From positions 1 to 64,000 of the forward strand of contig CAZUJU010000009.1 in assembly GCA_964620675.1 (NCBI GenBank): a stretch of DNA of 64,000 nt, in the 5' to 3' direction. Of the stretch, positions 41,820-50,658 are shown one piece after another. Position numbers and translations under genes: made by a program. A model generated the notes under the pieces. That model was not told the DNA's origin. It searched no databases and saw nothing but the letters and a program-made list of their open reading frames with translations. Positions within the stretch are counted from its first letter, which is position 1. Each line of letters opens with the position of its first letter. The stretch comes from CAYSFW01 sp964620675 (GTDB lineage Bacteria > Pseudomonadota > Gammaproteobacteria > UWMA-0217).

Positions 41820-43135
41820 GAAAGACCCGCCCGCCCGGGCCGCCCTATGAGGTCGAGATTGCGTCACTGGCGCAGGACGGCCGTGGTGTCGCGCGCCGGG
41901 ACGGCAAGGCGGTGTTTGTCGACGGTGCCTTGCCGGGTGAGCGGGTCTTGGTTCAGCCGGTTGCGCTGCACCGTCAATACGACGAGGCCGTCACCGAGCA
42001 GGTGCTGGCGCCATCGCCGGACCGGGTCGAGCCCCGCTGTGCGCACTTCAAACTCTGCGGTGGGTGCAGCTTGCAGCATCTGCGTTCGGAGCGGCAGATC
42101 GAGTTCAAGCAGCAAGCGTTGCTTGATGCGCTGACCCATATCGGCAAGATCGCGCCGAAAACGGTGCTCGCGCCGCTGCTCGGCCCGGCCTGGGGTTATC
42201 GGCGTAAGGCGCGTCTCGGGATGCGGTTTGTGCGCAAGATGGGGCGAATCGCGATCGGCTTTCGCGAAAAGCACTCCCATTTTGTGACCGATGTCCAAGC
42301 GTGTCCGATCCTCGATGCGGCGGTGGGTGACCAGATCGGTGCGCTCGGCGAGTTGGTGGGGCGCTTGGAAAGGCCGGATAGGATACCGCAGATCGAAATC
42401 ACCGTGGCCGATCAAGGAGTCGCGCTCGTGATCCGTCATTTGCAGCCGTTGAGCGCGGCGGATCGGACGCAAATCGAGGCATTTGCCGCGCCGCGCGACT
42501 ACGCCGTTTATCTCCAGGCAGGTGCGCTGGAGAGCACGATTGCGCTGCGGGCACCTGCTGCGGGCCTGACTTACACGCATCCGGCGTACGGTTTGCGGCT
42601 CGCAGTTCACCCGCAGGACTTTATGCAGGTCAACGCCGAGATCAATCGCACGATGGTGCCGTTGGTGCTCGATCTGCTTGCACCCGGTCGCGACGAGGCG
42701 GTGCTGGATTTGTTCTGTGGACTCGGGAACTTCACGCTGCCGCTTGCCACGCTCGCAGCCAGTGTTGTCGGCGTGGAGGCATCGGCGGAGATGGTTCGGC
42801 GGGCACGGGCCAATGCCGAGGCGAACGCTCTGAGCAACGCGACCTTTCACACCGCCGATCTGTTTGGCGAGATTCGCCACGAAGGGTGGGCGCGGGCGCG
42901 ATTCGACAAGATTCTGCTCGATCCGCCACGCAGCGGTGCCAAGGATCTCACGCGAAAACTGGGTTCGTTTCGCGCGCGGCGCATCGTTTACGTTTCATGC
43001 CATCCCGGTACGCTGGCCCGGGATGCGAGTGAACTGGTGCACGGCCAGGGCTACCGCCTGAGCGCCGCGGGCGTGCTCGATATGTTTCCGCACACCGCGC
43101 ATGTCGAATCGGTCGCGGTATTCGATCGCAATTGA
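41816..43135 (+). CDS. rlmD: 23S rRNA (uracil-1939-C5) methyltransferase
   Basis: RlmD (RumA) makes m5U1939 in 23S rRNA. The 439-residue protein has an N-terminal TRAM domain (EVEIASLAQDGRGVARRDG), [4Fe-4S] cysteines in RCAHFKLCGGCSLQHL and VQACPILD, the SAM-binding DLFCGLGNFTLPLA motif and the catalytic YVSCHPGTLARD motif. The start is a TTG at 41816 overlapping the previous TGA (TTGA), as for era. A hairpin repeat follows 23 bp after the stop. Confidence 0.96.
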   Translation: MRKTRPPGPPYEVEIASLAQDGRGVARRDGKAVFVDGALPGERVLVQPVALHRQYDEAVTEQVLAPSPDRVEPRCAHFKLCGGCSLQHLRSERQIEFKQQALLDALTHIGKIAPKTVLAPLLGPAWGYRRKARLGMRFVRKMGRIAIGFREKHSHFVTDVQACPILDAAVGDQIGALGELVGRLERPDRIPQIEITVADQGVALVIRHLQPLSAADRTQIEAFAAPRDYAVYLQAGALESTIALRAPAAGLTYTHPAYGLRLAVHPQDFMQVNAEINRTMVPLVLDLLAPGRDEAVLDLFCGLGNFTLPLATLAASVVGVEASAEMVRRARANAEANALSNATFHTADLFGEIRHEGWARARFDKILLDPPRSGAKDLTRKLGSFRARRIVYVSCHPGTLARDASELVHGQGYRLSAAGVLDMFPHTAHVESVAVFDRN

Positions 43136-43158
43136 GCAAAGTCGGTCGACCGCGTTAA

Positions 43159-43298
43159 CTTTCATGGCGATGGCACCGCCCCGGAGGATGAAAGCCGCTC
43201 CGGGCCGGCCAGGCGGGAGACGCCGTGAATCCATCCATGGAGGCTCGGCAGCCGCCTCCCTGCGGCCGACGCGCCCGTCTGGCCAACCCGGAGCGGCA
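43159..43298 (+). repeat. Dispersed hairpin repeat, copy 2
   Basis: This 140-bp stretch is the second copy of the repeat at 14986-15120, same orientation, sharing CTTTCATGGCGA at its left end and GGCCAACCCGGAGCGGCA at its right. Here the outer arms also pair (GCTCCGGGCCGGCCAGGCGGG against the right-hand CCGTCTGGCCAACCCGGAGC side), making a longer hairpin than copy 1. It fills most of the gap between the convergent rlmD and PpiC genes. Confidence 0.8.
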
Positions 43299-43370
43299 GT
43301 CGTTCGTTCACGTTAAAGAACGCGGCCGGCCGATTTCAGTCGAATGATACGAAACGGAAACCGCGGGGCG

Positions 43371-44288
43371 TTACTTTTCGGTCGACGCGTCCGGTTTGCC
43401 TGCGGGCTCCGGTGCGGCATCCGAGGGCGCCGCCGCGTCGGCCTTCGCCTCGATCACGTCAATCTTCGCCGCCTGGCGCAGTGCACCGATATAGCCTTGC
43501 ATCGCCTTGTTGGTCACGACCATTTCGAGCTGGTCCTTGACCTCGTCGAATTTTGGCGGATCGCCGACTTTGACGTCATCGAGCTGGATGATGTGCCAGC
43601 CGAACTGGCTGCGTACCGGAGTTTCGGTGAATTTGCCTTTCTCCAGGCCTTGCGTGGCTTCGCCAAATTCGGGCACCACCGCGCTGAGGGGGAACCAGCC
43701 CAGATCGCCGCCTTCTGCCGCGCTGGGATCCTTCGACTGGTCCTTCGCGAGAGCCTCAAACGATTTGCCGGCCTTGAGATCGGCGATGATGGCCTTGGCC
43801 GCGTCTTCCTCGTCGACCAGGATATGGCGCGCCTTGTATTCCTTGAGGTCGAGCTCCTTGATCTGATTGTCGTACTCCTGCTTGAGCACGGCGTCGCTAA
43901 AGTCGATCGATTTGCGCTGTTCGCCGATCATGGCGCTGACCAGAAGCTCATCGCGACGCTTTTCGAGATCGAACTTGAACTCGGCCCGTTCGGCGATCCC
44001 TTTGGCGAGGGCGTCCTGTTTGACCAGTTCGCGATTGATCATCTCATTGAGCACCAGCGACGGATCGGTGGATTCCGGCGTCCCGGCGAGGGTTTTGGCA
44101 TTGAGGAATTCGCTAAATGCCTGCAGTGTGATCGGGCGCGAATTGACGGTGGCGATCACGTCGCCACCGACCTCCGCCGATGCATTGCGCTCGGATTCGA
44201 CGGCGGCGGGTGACGAGGCTTGGTCGCACCCACTGAGGGTGAATGCCAACAACGCCGCGAGCGCGGACGCGGGGATTGCATAATTCAT
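43371..44288 (-). CDS. Parvulin-type peptidyl-prolyl isomerase lipoprotein
   Basis: The 305-residue protein has a lipoprotein signal (LLAFTLSGC with Cys21), a SurA-N-like helical region (VIATVNSRPITLQAFSEFLNA), and a parvulin PPIC domain (YKARHILVDEEDAAKAI, then GGDLGWFPLSAVVPEF and FGWHIIQLDDV), with a long Ala/Pro-rich tail. It is likely anchored to the periplasmic face and helps fold exported proteins. It resembles PpiC/EpsD-type isomerases, but I cannot tell which. It is 36 bp downstream of a YciI gene on the same strand. Confidence 0.9.
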   Translation of the reverse strand: MNYAIPASALAALLAFTLSGCDQASSPAAVESERNASAEVGGDVIATVNSRPITLQAFSEFLNAKTLAGTPESTDPSLVLNEMINRELVKQDALAKGIAERAEFKFDLEKRRDELLVSAMIGEQRKSIDFSDAVLKQEYDNQIKELDLKEYKARHILVDEEDAAKAIIADLKAGKSFEALAKDQSKDPSAAEGGDLGWFPLSAVVPEFGEATQGLEKGKFTETPVRSQFGWHIIQLDDVKVGDPPKFDEVKDQLEMVVTNKAMQGYIGALRQAAKIDVIEAKADAAAPSDAAPEPAGKPDASTEK

Positions 44289-44323
44289 GCGGTAACCTCT
44301 TGGTAAGATTGGATAAGAACGGG

Positions 44324-44623
44324 TCAGGGGAGTACTTTCTTGAACGGCTTGACGGTCACCCGGGCATAGACGCCGGCGCTGACGTAGGGGTCGCTATCGG
44401 CCCATGCCTTGGCGCGCTCCAGGGACGGAAATTCGGCGACGATCAGACTGCCACTGAACCCGGCCGGGCCTGGATCGTTGGAGTCGACCAGCGGGTTTGG
44501 ACCGGCCAAAAGCAAGTGGCCCTGTTCCTGCAGCGCCTGGAGCCGTTCGAGATGCGCCGGCCGCGCGTTGAGCCTCGCCGACAGGCTATCGGCGACATCT
44601 TCGCCGACAATCATGTATAACAT
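44324..44623 (-). CDS. YciI-family protein
   Basis: The 99-residue protein has the ferredoxin-like YciI fold, with LYMIVGEDVADSLSARL, the HLERLQALQEQGHLLLAGPNP helix-strand segment including the conserved His, and AWADSDPYVSAGVYARVTVKPF near the end. The start at 44623 (MLYMIV) fits the family; an in-frame upstream codon at 44671 gives no similarity. Its function is unknown; relatives may be small dehydrochlorinases or enzymes of unknown reaction. It faces the yciO gene with a 125-bp divergent promoter region. Confidence 0.9.
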   Translation of the reverse strand: MLYMIVGEDVADSLSARLNARPAHLERLQALQEQGHLLLAGPNPLVDSNDPGPAGFSGSLIVAEFPSLERAKAWADSDPYVSAGVYARVTVKPFKKVLP

Positions 44624-44748
44624 CGCACTCAATCCCGTTGAAAAATCCGCGCCATCATACCCTAAGCCCATCCGTGAGGCATTGGGGTTTGAGATTCGCG
44701 GTTTCGGCCATTATCATCAAGCGCTCGACCGCCAACGATACCCACCCC

Positions 44749-45375
44749 ATGAGTCAATTCTTCGAGATCCACCCGGAGAATCCACAGCTACGCTTGATTC
44801 GTCAGGCCGTCTCGATCGTCACCAATGGCGGCGTGGTGGTGTATCCCACCGATTCCTGTTACGCGTTGGGTTGTCTGATCGGCGACAAGGACGCAATGGA
44901 GCGTATTCGGCGTATCCGCAAGGTGGGCAAAGACCACCACTTCACCCTGATGTGCCGGGATCTGTCCGAGATCTCCAGCTACGCCAAGATCGACAACGAC
45001 GCATTTCGGCTGATGCGCAGTCTGACACCCGGACCGTACACGTTCATCCTGAATGCGACGCGCGAGGTGCCCAAGCGTCTGCAACATCCCAAACGCAAGA
45101 CCATCGGCATCCGGGTCCCGGACAATCCGATTGCGCTCGCGCTGCTGGAGGAGTTGGGGCAGCCCTTGCTCAGTAGCACGCTGATCCTGCCGGAGACCGA
45201 TCTGCCGCTGACTGACCCTTACCAGATCCGGATCCTGCTGGAGCACGAGGTCGATCTCGTGATCGACGGCGGCTTCTGTGATATCGATCCCAGCACCGTC
45301 ATCGACATGACCACCGGCATGCCGGAAGTGGTGCGTCTCGGCAAGGGTTCGATCGATTGGCTGGAACGACATTGA
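44749..45375 (+). CDS. YciO/Sua5-family L-threonylcarbamoyladenylate synthase-like protein
   Basis: The 208-residue protein has the Sua5/YciO/YrdC domain: GGVVVYPTDSCYALGC at the N-terminus, the KxR-type segment RIRRIRKVGKDHHFTLMCRDLSE, and PGPYTFILNA and GIRVPDNPIALALL. It lacks the Sua5 C-terminal domain, so it is YciO-like. Members join threonylcarbamate to AMP for tRNA t6A, though YciO itself is weak in that role. It is followed by a peptidase gene 30 bp away and then trpS. Confidence 0.9.
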   Translation: MSQFFEIHPENPQLRLIRQAVSIVTNGGVVVYPTDSCYALGCLIGDKDAMERIRRIRKVGKDHHFTLMCRDLSEISSYAKIDNDAFRLMRSLTPGPYTFILNATREVPKRLQHPKRKTIGIRVPDNPIALALLEELGQPLLSSTLILPETDLPLTDPYQIRILLEHEVDLVIDGGFCDIDPSTVIDMTTGMPEVVRLGKGSIDWLERH

Positions 45376-45405
45376 ACATACACCTACGCGGGACGGATCA
45401 CGACC

Positions 45406-46056
45406 GTGGATGAAATGATCAGGCTGCTGAGTGTGGCGGCGCTGCCGCTGATATTCGCGATCACGTTGCACGAGGCCGCCCACGGTTGGGTCGCGAATCG
45501 TCTCGGTGATCCGACCGCCAAACAACTCGGGCGGCTGACCGCGAACCCGATCCCGCATATCGACCCGATCGGTACGGTCCTGGTACCGCTCGCGATGTTG
45601 GCGTTGAGCGGATTCATTTTCGGCTGGGCGAAACCGGTGCCAGTCAATATCCGCAATTTTCGCGATCCGCGTAAGGATATGGCCCTGGTCGCGGTGGCAG
45701 GCCCTGTTTCCAATCTGTTGATGGCGCTCTTCTGGGGCCTGATTTGGAAGGCTGGAATCCTGATGTCGGGCGGCGATTTCGCTTGGTTCGCCGAGCCAAT
45801 GCAGTTGATGGGTCGGATCGGCATGTTTCTGAACTTGATCCTGATGGTGCTTAACCTGCTGCCATTGCCGCCGCTCGACGGGGGACGGGTGCTGAGCTGG
45901 CTGGTGCCGACCCGCTGGGCGCTGGCGCTCGACCGGATCGAGCCGTATGGAATATTCATCCTGCTTGGGTTGCTGTTTCTCGGGCTGTGGCCCCACGTCA
46001 TCGGTCCCGCCACCGATGTATTTTCTCGGCTGATCAAAATGTTGCTTCAAATCTAA
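45406..46056 (+). CDS. Site-2 protease (M50) family membrane protein
   Basis: The 216-residue protein has six hydrophobic segments and the zinc motif HEAAHGW (HExxH) in the first helix (LPLIFAITLHEAAHGWVA), with the third ligand in LLPLPPLDGGRV near the end. These are the marks of a short M50 intramembrane metalloprotease, distinct from RseP, which has PDZ domains. Substrate unknown. The start is a GTG at 45406; the ATG nine bases later is also possible. It lies 12 bp upstream of trpS. Confidence 0.9.
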   Translation: MDEMIRLLSVAALPLIFAITLHEAAHGWVANRLGDPTAKQLGRLTANPIPHIDPIGTVLVPLAMLALSGFIFGWAKPVPVNIRNFRDPRKDMALVAVAGPVSNLLMALFWGLIWKAGILMSGGDFAWFAEPMQLMGRIGMFLNLILMVLNLLPLPPLDGGRVLSWLVPTRWALALDRIEPYGIFILLGLLFLGLWPHVIGPATDVFSRLIKMLLQI

Positions 46057-46068
46057 AAGGCCAATGCC

Positions 46069-47265
46069 ATGCACAGGATACTTTCCGGCATGCGCCCGAC
46101 TGGGCGCCTGCATCTCGGGCACTATCGCGGGGTGCTTAAAAACTGGATCGAGCTTCAACACAGTCACGAGTGTTTCTTTTTTGTCGCCGATTGGCATGCG
46201 CTGACGACGCATTACGAGACGCCCGAGGGCATCGAAGCCAGCGTTTGGGACATGGTGATCGACTGGTTAGCGGCGGGTGTCAGTCCGTCCTCTGCGACCT
46301 TGTTCATCCAATCGCGGGTACCTGAACATGCGGAACTGCATTTACTGTTGTCGATGATCACCCCGCTGGGTTGGCTTGAGCGGGTGCCGAGTTATAAGGA
46401 CCAACAAGATAAATTGCGTGAGAAAGATCTCGCAACATACGGATTTTTAGGGTATCCGTTACTGCAAAGTGCCGATATCCTGATCTACAAGGCGGACGGC
46501 GTCCCGGTCGGCGAAGACCAGGTCGCGCATATCGAGCTGACGCGCGAGGTCGCGCGACGCTTCAATCATCTGTTCGGGCGTGAGATCGGCTTTGAAGACA
46601 AAGCCGAACTCGCGATTGCCAAGATGAGCAAGAAGGATGCACGGCTGTACCGGGAGAAGCGCAAGGCCTACGTCGAGAAAGGCGACCAGGCGGCCTTGGA
46701 AACGGCGCAGGCGCTCCTCGAAGCGCAGCAAAATCTCTCAGTCGGCGACCGCGAGCGCTTGTGGGGTTATCTCGAAGGCTCCGGCAAGATTATTCTGCAC
46801 GAGCCGGATGCGTTGCTGACCGCGTCGGCAAAGATGCCGGGTCTGGATGGGCAGAAAATGTCGAAATCCTACGGCAATACGATCGCGTTGCGTGAAGCGC
46901 CGGATGAGGTCGCGCGCAAGATCCGCACCATGCCGACCGATCCGGCGCGGGTACGCCGCACTGACCCGGGCGACCCAGCCAAGTGCCCGGTATGGCAGTT
47001 TCATCGCATTTATTCGGACGAGGCGCGCCGCGTCTGGGTGGACAACGGTTGCCGCAATGCCGCGATTGGCTGCCTGGAGTGCAAGCAGCCGATCATCGAT
47101 GCGGTGTTGGAAGAACTCACGCCGATACGCGAACGCGCCGCCGAGTTGGAGCGCGAACCGGCACTGATCCAGAACATCATCAACGAGGGTTGTGAGGCGG
47201 CGCGCGATGTCGCACGCGATACGCTGGAAGAAGTCCGCAAGGCGATCGGTCTGAATTACCGCTGA
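46069..47265 (+). CDS. trpS: Tryptophan-tRNA ligase
   Basis: TrpS charges tRNA(Trp). The 398-residue class I synthetase has the HIGH-type motif RLHLGHYRG, the FFVADWHALTTHYETP segment, and the KMSKS motif GQKMSKSYGN. The length, about 60 residues more than E. coli TrpS, reflects an insert around residues 185-215 (KDARLYREKRKAYVEKGDQ), also seen in some other bacteria. It starts 12 bp after the protease gene and is 9 bp before scpA. Confidence 0.97.
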   Translation: MHRILSGMRPTGRLHLGHYRGVLKNWIELQHSHECFFFVADWHALTTHYETPEGIEASVWDMVIDWLAAGVSPSSATLFIQSRVPEHAELHLLLSMITPLGWLERVPSYKDQQDKLREKDLATYGFLGYPLLQSADILIYKADGVPVGEDQVAHIELTREVARRFNHLFGREIGFEDKAELAIAKMSKKDARLYREKRKAYVEKGDQAALETAQALLEAQQNLSVGDRERLWGYLEGSGKIILHEPDALLTASAKMPGLDGQKMSKSYGNTIALREAPDEVARKIRTMPTDPARVRRTDPGDPAKCPVWQFHRIYSDEARRVWVDNGCRNAAIGCLECKQPIIDAVLEELTPIRERAAELEREPALIQNIINEGCEAARDVARDTLEEVRKAIGLNYR

Positions 47266-47274
47266 TCCCCGCCG

Positions 47275-48078
47275 ATGCCACCGCAACCGGAAACCGCCGT
47301 TCAGACCGAGCTGCCTTTTGCCATCGTGCAAGGGGAGCCGCTCAGCCTGCCGCCGTCGGACCTCTACATTCCACCGGATGCGCTGGAGGTGATTCTGGAG
47401 GCATTCGAGGGGCCGCTCGATTTGCTGCTATACCTCATCAAGCGGCAAAACCTCGACATTCTGGATATTCCAATCGCGGAGATCACCCTGCAATACGTCA
47501 GCTATATCGAGCTGATGGACGTGATGCGCTGGGAGCTGGCCGCCGAGTATCTGGTGATGGCCGCGCTGCTGGCGGAGATCAAATCCAAGATGCTGTTGCC
47601 GCGGCCGGAAGCGATGTCCGAGGAGGAAGACCCGCGCGCCGAACTGGTGCGGCGCTTGCAGGAATACGAGCAGATTCGGCTCGCCGCTGAGCGTCTCGAC
47701 GAACTGCCGCGTCTGGAGCGCGATATCGCCCTCACTCGCGCGGCCCCGCCGCCGCTCGAAACCCTGCGCCCGGAACCCGATGTGGGGATGGACGAGTTGA
47801 TCGCCGTCATGCGCGATCTGCTCAAGCGCTCGGAAATGTTTGGTCGGCACCAGATCAAGCGCGAACGGCTTTCGGTGCGCGAGCGTATGGTCGCGATCCT
47901 GGAGCGGCTGGAATCGGTTGAACACTATACCGAGCTCGCCGCATTGTTCATGGTGACGGAAGGGCGGCTCGGCATCGTCGTAACGTTTCTTGCGGTGCTT
48001 GAACTGCAAAAGGAGCACGCGATCGACCTGATGCAAAATGCCCATCACGCCCCGATTTACGTCAAGCGTGCCGGTTGA
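47275..48078 (+). CDS. scpA: Segregation and condensation protein A
   Basis: ScpA is the kleisin subunit of the SMC-ScpAB condensin-like complex. The 267-residue protein has FEGPLDLLLYLIKRQNLDILDIPIAEIT in its N-terminal domain, the AAEYLVMAALLAEIKSKMLLP helix, and a C-terminal winged-helix part (REMVAILERL). The presence of scpA-scpB without mukBEF in view indicates an SMC-type system, common in Chromatiales-like gammaproteobacteria. It ends directly before scpB. Confidence 0.95.
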   Translation: MPPQPETAVQTELPFAIVQGEPLSLPPSDLYIPPDALEVILEAFEGPLDLLLYLIKRQNLDILDIPIAEITLQYVSYIELMDVMRWELAAEYLVMAALLAEIKSKMLLPRPEAMSEEEDPRAELVRRLQEYEQIRLAAERLDELPRLERDIALTRAAPPPLETLRPEPDVGMDELIAVMRDLLKRSEMFGRHQIKRERLSVRERMVAILERLESVEHYTELAALFMVTEGRLGIVVTFLAVLELQKEHAIDLMQNAHHAPIYVKRAG

Positions 48079-48108
48079 GTGACCGACGCGCGCGCGGAGA
48101 CGAGAAAC

Positions 48109-48678
48109 ATGGAACCGCAGCCACTGAAACGGATCGTTGAGGCGCTACTGATGGCCTCCGATCAGCCACTTAAACTTGAACGTATCGCCGAGATTGTTAA
48201 TGACGGCGACTCGCACCAGGCGCGCAACGAGATCGCCGCCGCGCTCACCGCGTTGCAAATCGACTATGCCGAGCGCGCGGTCGAGTTGCGGGAGGTCGCT
48301 AGCGGCTTTCGCTTTCAGGTACGCACCGAGTTCGCGGTCTGGATCGGACGACTGCACGAGGAAAAGCCGCCGCGCTACTCACGCGCGGTGCTGGAGACCT
48401 TGGCCCTGATCGCTTACAAGCAGCCGACCACCCGCGCCGAGATCGAGGCCGTGCGCGGCGTGACGGTGAGTACCCAAATCGTCAAGACCTTGCTGGAGCG
48501 GCAGTGGGTCAGGGTCATTGGGCATAAAGATGTCCCAGGCCGTCCGGCCTTGTATGCGACCACCCGCCAGTTCCTCGACTACTTCAACCTCAACACCTTG
48601 GACGGATTGCCGTCGTTACAGGGACTGAAAAATGATGATGCGCCCAACCGTGAGCTGGAATTCCGGGAATTCGATTGA
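48109..48678 (+). CDS. scpB: Segregation and condensation protein B
   Basis: ScpB forms the dimeric partner of ScpA. The 189-residue protein has two winged helices: LKRIVEALLMASDQPLKLERI in the first and RAVLETLALIAYKQPTTRAEIEAVRGV, the best-conserved stretch, in the second. I chose the ATG at 48109, which has GGAG upstream; a GTG at 48079 directly after the scpA stop would add ten residues. Confidence 0.95.
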   Translation: MEPQPLKRIVEALLMASDQPLKLERIAEIVNDGDSHQARNEIAAALTALQIDYAERAVELREVASGFRFQVRTEFAVWIGRLHEEKPPRYSRAVLETLALIAYKQPTTRAEIEAVRGVTVSTQIVKTLLERQWVRVIGHKDVPGRPALYATTRQFLDYFNLNTLDGLPSLQGLKNDDAPNRELEFREFD

Positions 48679-48788
48679 AGGGCTGCGAGCGCTGGCGCGC
48701 GGAGAAAGCGTCGATCCGCGCCCGCGCCTCGCGAGAATGGCTGGGCTTGTTGACTGCACGGTACGTCGATGGTGACAGATAAAACCGT

Positions 48789-49754
48789 ATGACCGCACTT
48801 CAGGAAAGCATTGAAGAGCAGCGCGCTGCGCTGACGAACGTGTTGGCCGGGCCGATCACCGCGCTGGTGGAACGCTGCGTGGTGGCGTGGCCGGATCGCG
48901 ATGGTTTGAATCAGGTGTTGCGCGCTCACCTCGCGCCGGTTCCGTATGCGAAATTTCTCTATGCGCTGGACAGCGCGGGCGTGCAGGTGAGTGATACCGT
49001 CAGCCGCAGCGGGCTGATGCCGGAGCATTACCGGCGCGATCGCGCGGATCGGCCGTACATGAATTCGGTATTGCCGTGCGTGGATTTCTGGTTGTCCGCG
49101 GCCTATATCAGTCTGCGCGCGAAGCGTCCGTCGCTGACCGCCTTGCACCTGGTACGTAAGAACGGCGCGGTGGTCGGATTCATCGGCGTCGATTTCGACC
49201 TGCGTGATCTGCCGCTGACGCGCGCGGTCTACCGCGAGCCCGACCACTGGCGCCAAATCAAGGGCGATCCGGCGATCCGCGGTCAGGTTTTTCATCAGTG
49301 CCGGATCGACAGCCCGCTCGATCGCGAGATTGACAACGTGCTCGCGGTGGTCGAGGCCTTGCTGATCGATCATGGGGTGTTTCAATGCAAACTCCATTTT
49401 TCAAGCAGCCGCGCCACGATTTTTCTGATGAGCGACCCCTACCGCTACCGGATTCTCGACTACGAGGCCTTGATTGACCCGGACATGTGTCTTGCCTATC
49501 CGCGCGAACAGTATCCCGCCGACGCGCTGGTGCCTGCCAACGCGATTCGCCCCCTCCTGCGGGTAATGCGCGCGTTGCGTTTCATTGACGAAACCTTTTA
49601 CCTGCGCTCCGGCAGCATCAACATCTTTAACGGGATCGTGAGCCTGACCTTTTCCTGCGACGGCTCGCACTACATGCGCTACGACGAGTTTCTGACCAAA
49701 GGCAGTGATTTCTGGGTCAGTTCATCGTTGGGCGGCGAAGCAGCGCTGGCTTGA
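48789..49754 (+). CDS. Stand-alone PDC/Cache-like sensor protein
   Basis: The 321-residue protein resembles PDC (PAS-like Cache) sensor modules: YAKFLYALDSAGVQVSDTVS followed by RRDRADRPYMNSVLP and HLVRKNGAVVGFIGVDFDL. Unlike most PDC proteins, it has no transmembrane segment, signal peptide, kinase, methyl-accepting or cyclase domain; the C-terminal half (LDYEALIDPDMCL, FIDETFYLRSGSINIFNG) is not recognised. It should be cytoplasmic. It lies 43 bp upstream of a sodium-channel gene on the same strand. The role is unknown; a ligand sensor that acts on a partner is inference. Confidence 0.75.
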   Translation: MTALQESIEEQRAALTNVLAGPITALVERCVVAWPDRDGLNQVLRAHLAPVPYAKFLYALDSAGVQVSDTVSRSGLMPEHYRRDRADRPYMNSVLPCVDFWLSAAYISLRAKRPSLTALHLVRKNGAVVGFIGVDFDLRDLPLTRAVYREPDHWRQIKGDPAIRGQVFHQCRIDSPLDREIDNVLAVVEALLIDHGVFQCKLHFSSSRATIFLMSDPYRYRILDYEALIDPDMCLAYPREQYPADALVPANAIRPLLRVMRALRFIDETFYLRSGSINIFNGIVSLTFSCDGSHYMRYDEFLTKGSDFWVSSSLGGEAALA

Positions 49755-49797
49755 GCGCGCATGGCGGCATTTTATTGGCACCGGGAGTTGAGGTTAT

Positions 49798-50658
49798 ATG
49801 TTGATTGAACCAGCCGAAGCGGCACCGCGCAGCCTGCGCGAGCGCGTGAATGCGCGGGTGGAATCACGGTTGTTTCAGCGCGTTATCGTGGCCTTGATCA
49901 TCGTGAACGCGGTGATTCTCGGGTTGGAGACCGTCCCGTCGGTGATGGCGCGAGTCGGGTCGGCCCTGATTCTGCTCGACCGGCTGATTCTGGCGGTGTT
50001 CGTGGTCGAGATCGCGGCACGAATTTTCGCGCAGGGCTGGCGCTTCTTCACCCGCGCCTGGAATCTGTTCGACTTCTTGATCGTCGGGATCGCGTTGGTG
50101 CCCGCGAGCGGACCGCTGCAGGTGCTGCGGGCATTGCGCGTGCTGCGGGTATTGCGGCTGGTATCGGTGGTGCCGCAATTGCGCTTCGTGGTCGATTCGC
50201 TGCTGCATGCACTGCCAGGCATCGGCTCGATCGCGGCCTTGATGGTGGTGCTGTTTTACGTGTTTGCGGTGATGGCCACGGGCTTGTTCGGCGCTGAACA
50301 CGCGGAGTGGTTCGGCACCATCGGGCGCTCGATGTATACCCTGTTTCAGGTCATGACGCTCGAAAGCTGGTCGATGGGGATCGTGCGCCCGGTGATGGAA
50401 ACCCACAGCCTGGCCTGGTTGTTTTTCATCCCCTTCATCCTGATGGCGACGTTCACGGTACTGAACCTGTTCATCGCGATCATCGTCAACACGATGCAGA
50501 CCTTGCACGACGCGAGTCAGGGTAAGGCGGAAGCCGAAGCGTCAACGACTGAGGCCGCGGATGAGCAGACCCTGGCGCGCGAGATCCAGTCCCTGCGCGA
50601 GGAATTGCGGGTGATGCGTGAGCTGCTGGTGCAGCGTGGAAGCGATGCGGGGCGGTGA
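49798..50658 (+). CDS. Bacterial voltage-gated sodium channel (BacNav)
   Basis: The 286-residue protein is a one-domain, six-transmembrane voltage-gated channel that assembles as a tetramer. The S4 voltage sensor shows Arg every third residue (VLRALRVLRVLRL, Arg111/114/117/120). The pore helix and selectivity filter read TLESWSM at residues 187-193, the same filter as in BacNav channels such as NavMs, so Na+ selectivity is likely. S6 is FILMATFTVLNLFIAIIV, followed by a C-terminal coiled coil (REIQSLREELRVMRELL) for tetramer formation. A ceramidase-like gene overlaps its end by 4 bases. In bacteria such channels are tied to pH homeostasis or motility; its job here is unknown. Confidence 0.93.
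   Translation: MLIEPAEAAPRSLRERVNARVESRLFQRVIVALIIVNAVILGLETVPSVMARVGSALILLDRLILAVFVVEIAARIFAQGWRFFTRAWNLFDFLIVGIALVPASGPLQVLRALRVLRVLRLVSVVPQLRFVVDSLLHALPGIGSIAALMVVLFYVFAVMATGLFGAEHAEWFGTIGRSMYTLFQVMTLESWSMGIVRPVMETHSLAWLFFIPFILMATFTVLNLFIAIIVNTMQTLHDASQGKAEAEASTTEAADEQTLAREIQSLREELRVMRELLVQRGSDAGR

Noticed and set aside
43344..44213. 289-codon reading on the plus strand opposite the PpiC lipoprotein gene
   Set aside because: The minus-strand protein has a lipobox and parvulin motifs; the plus reading is its shadow.
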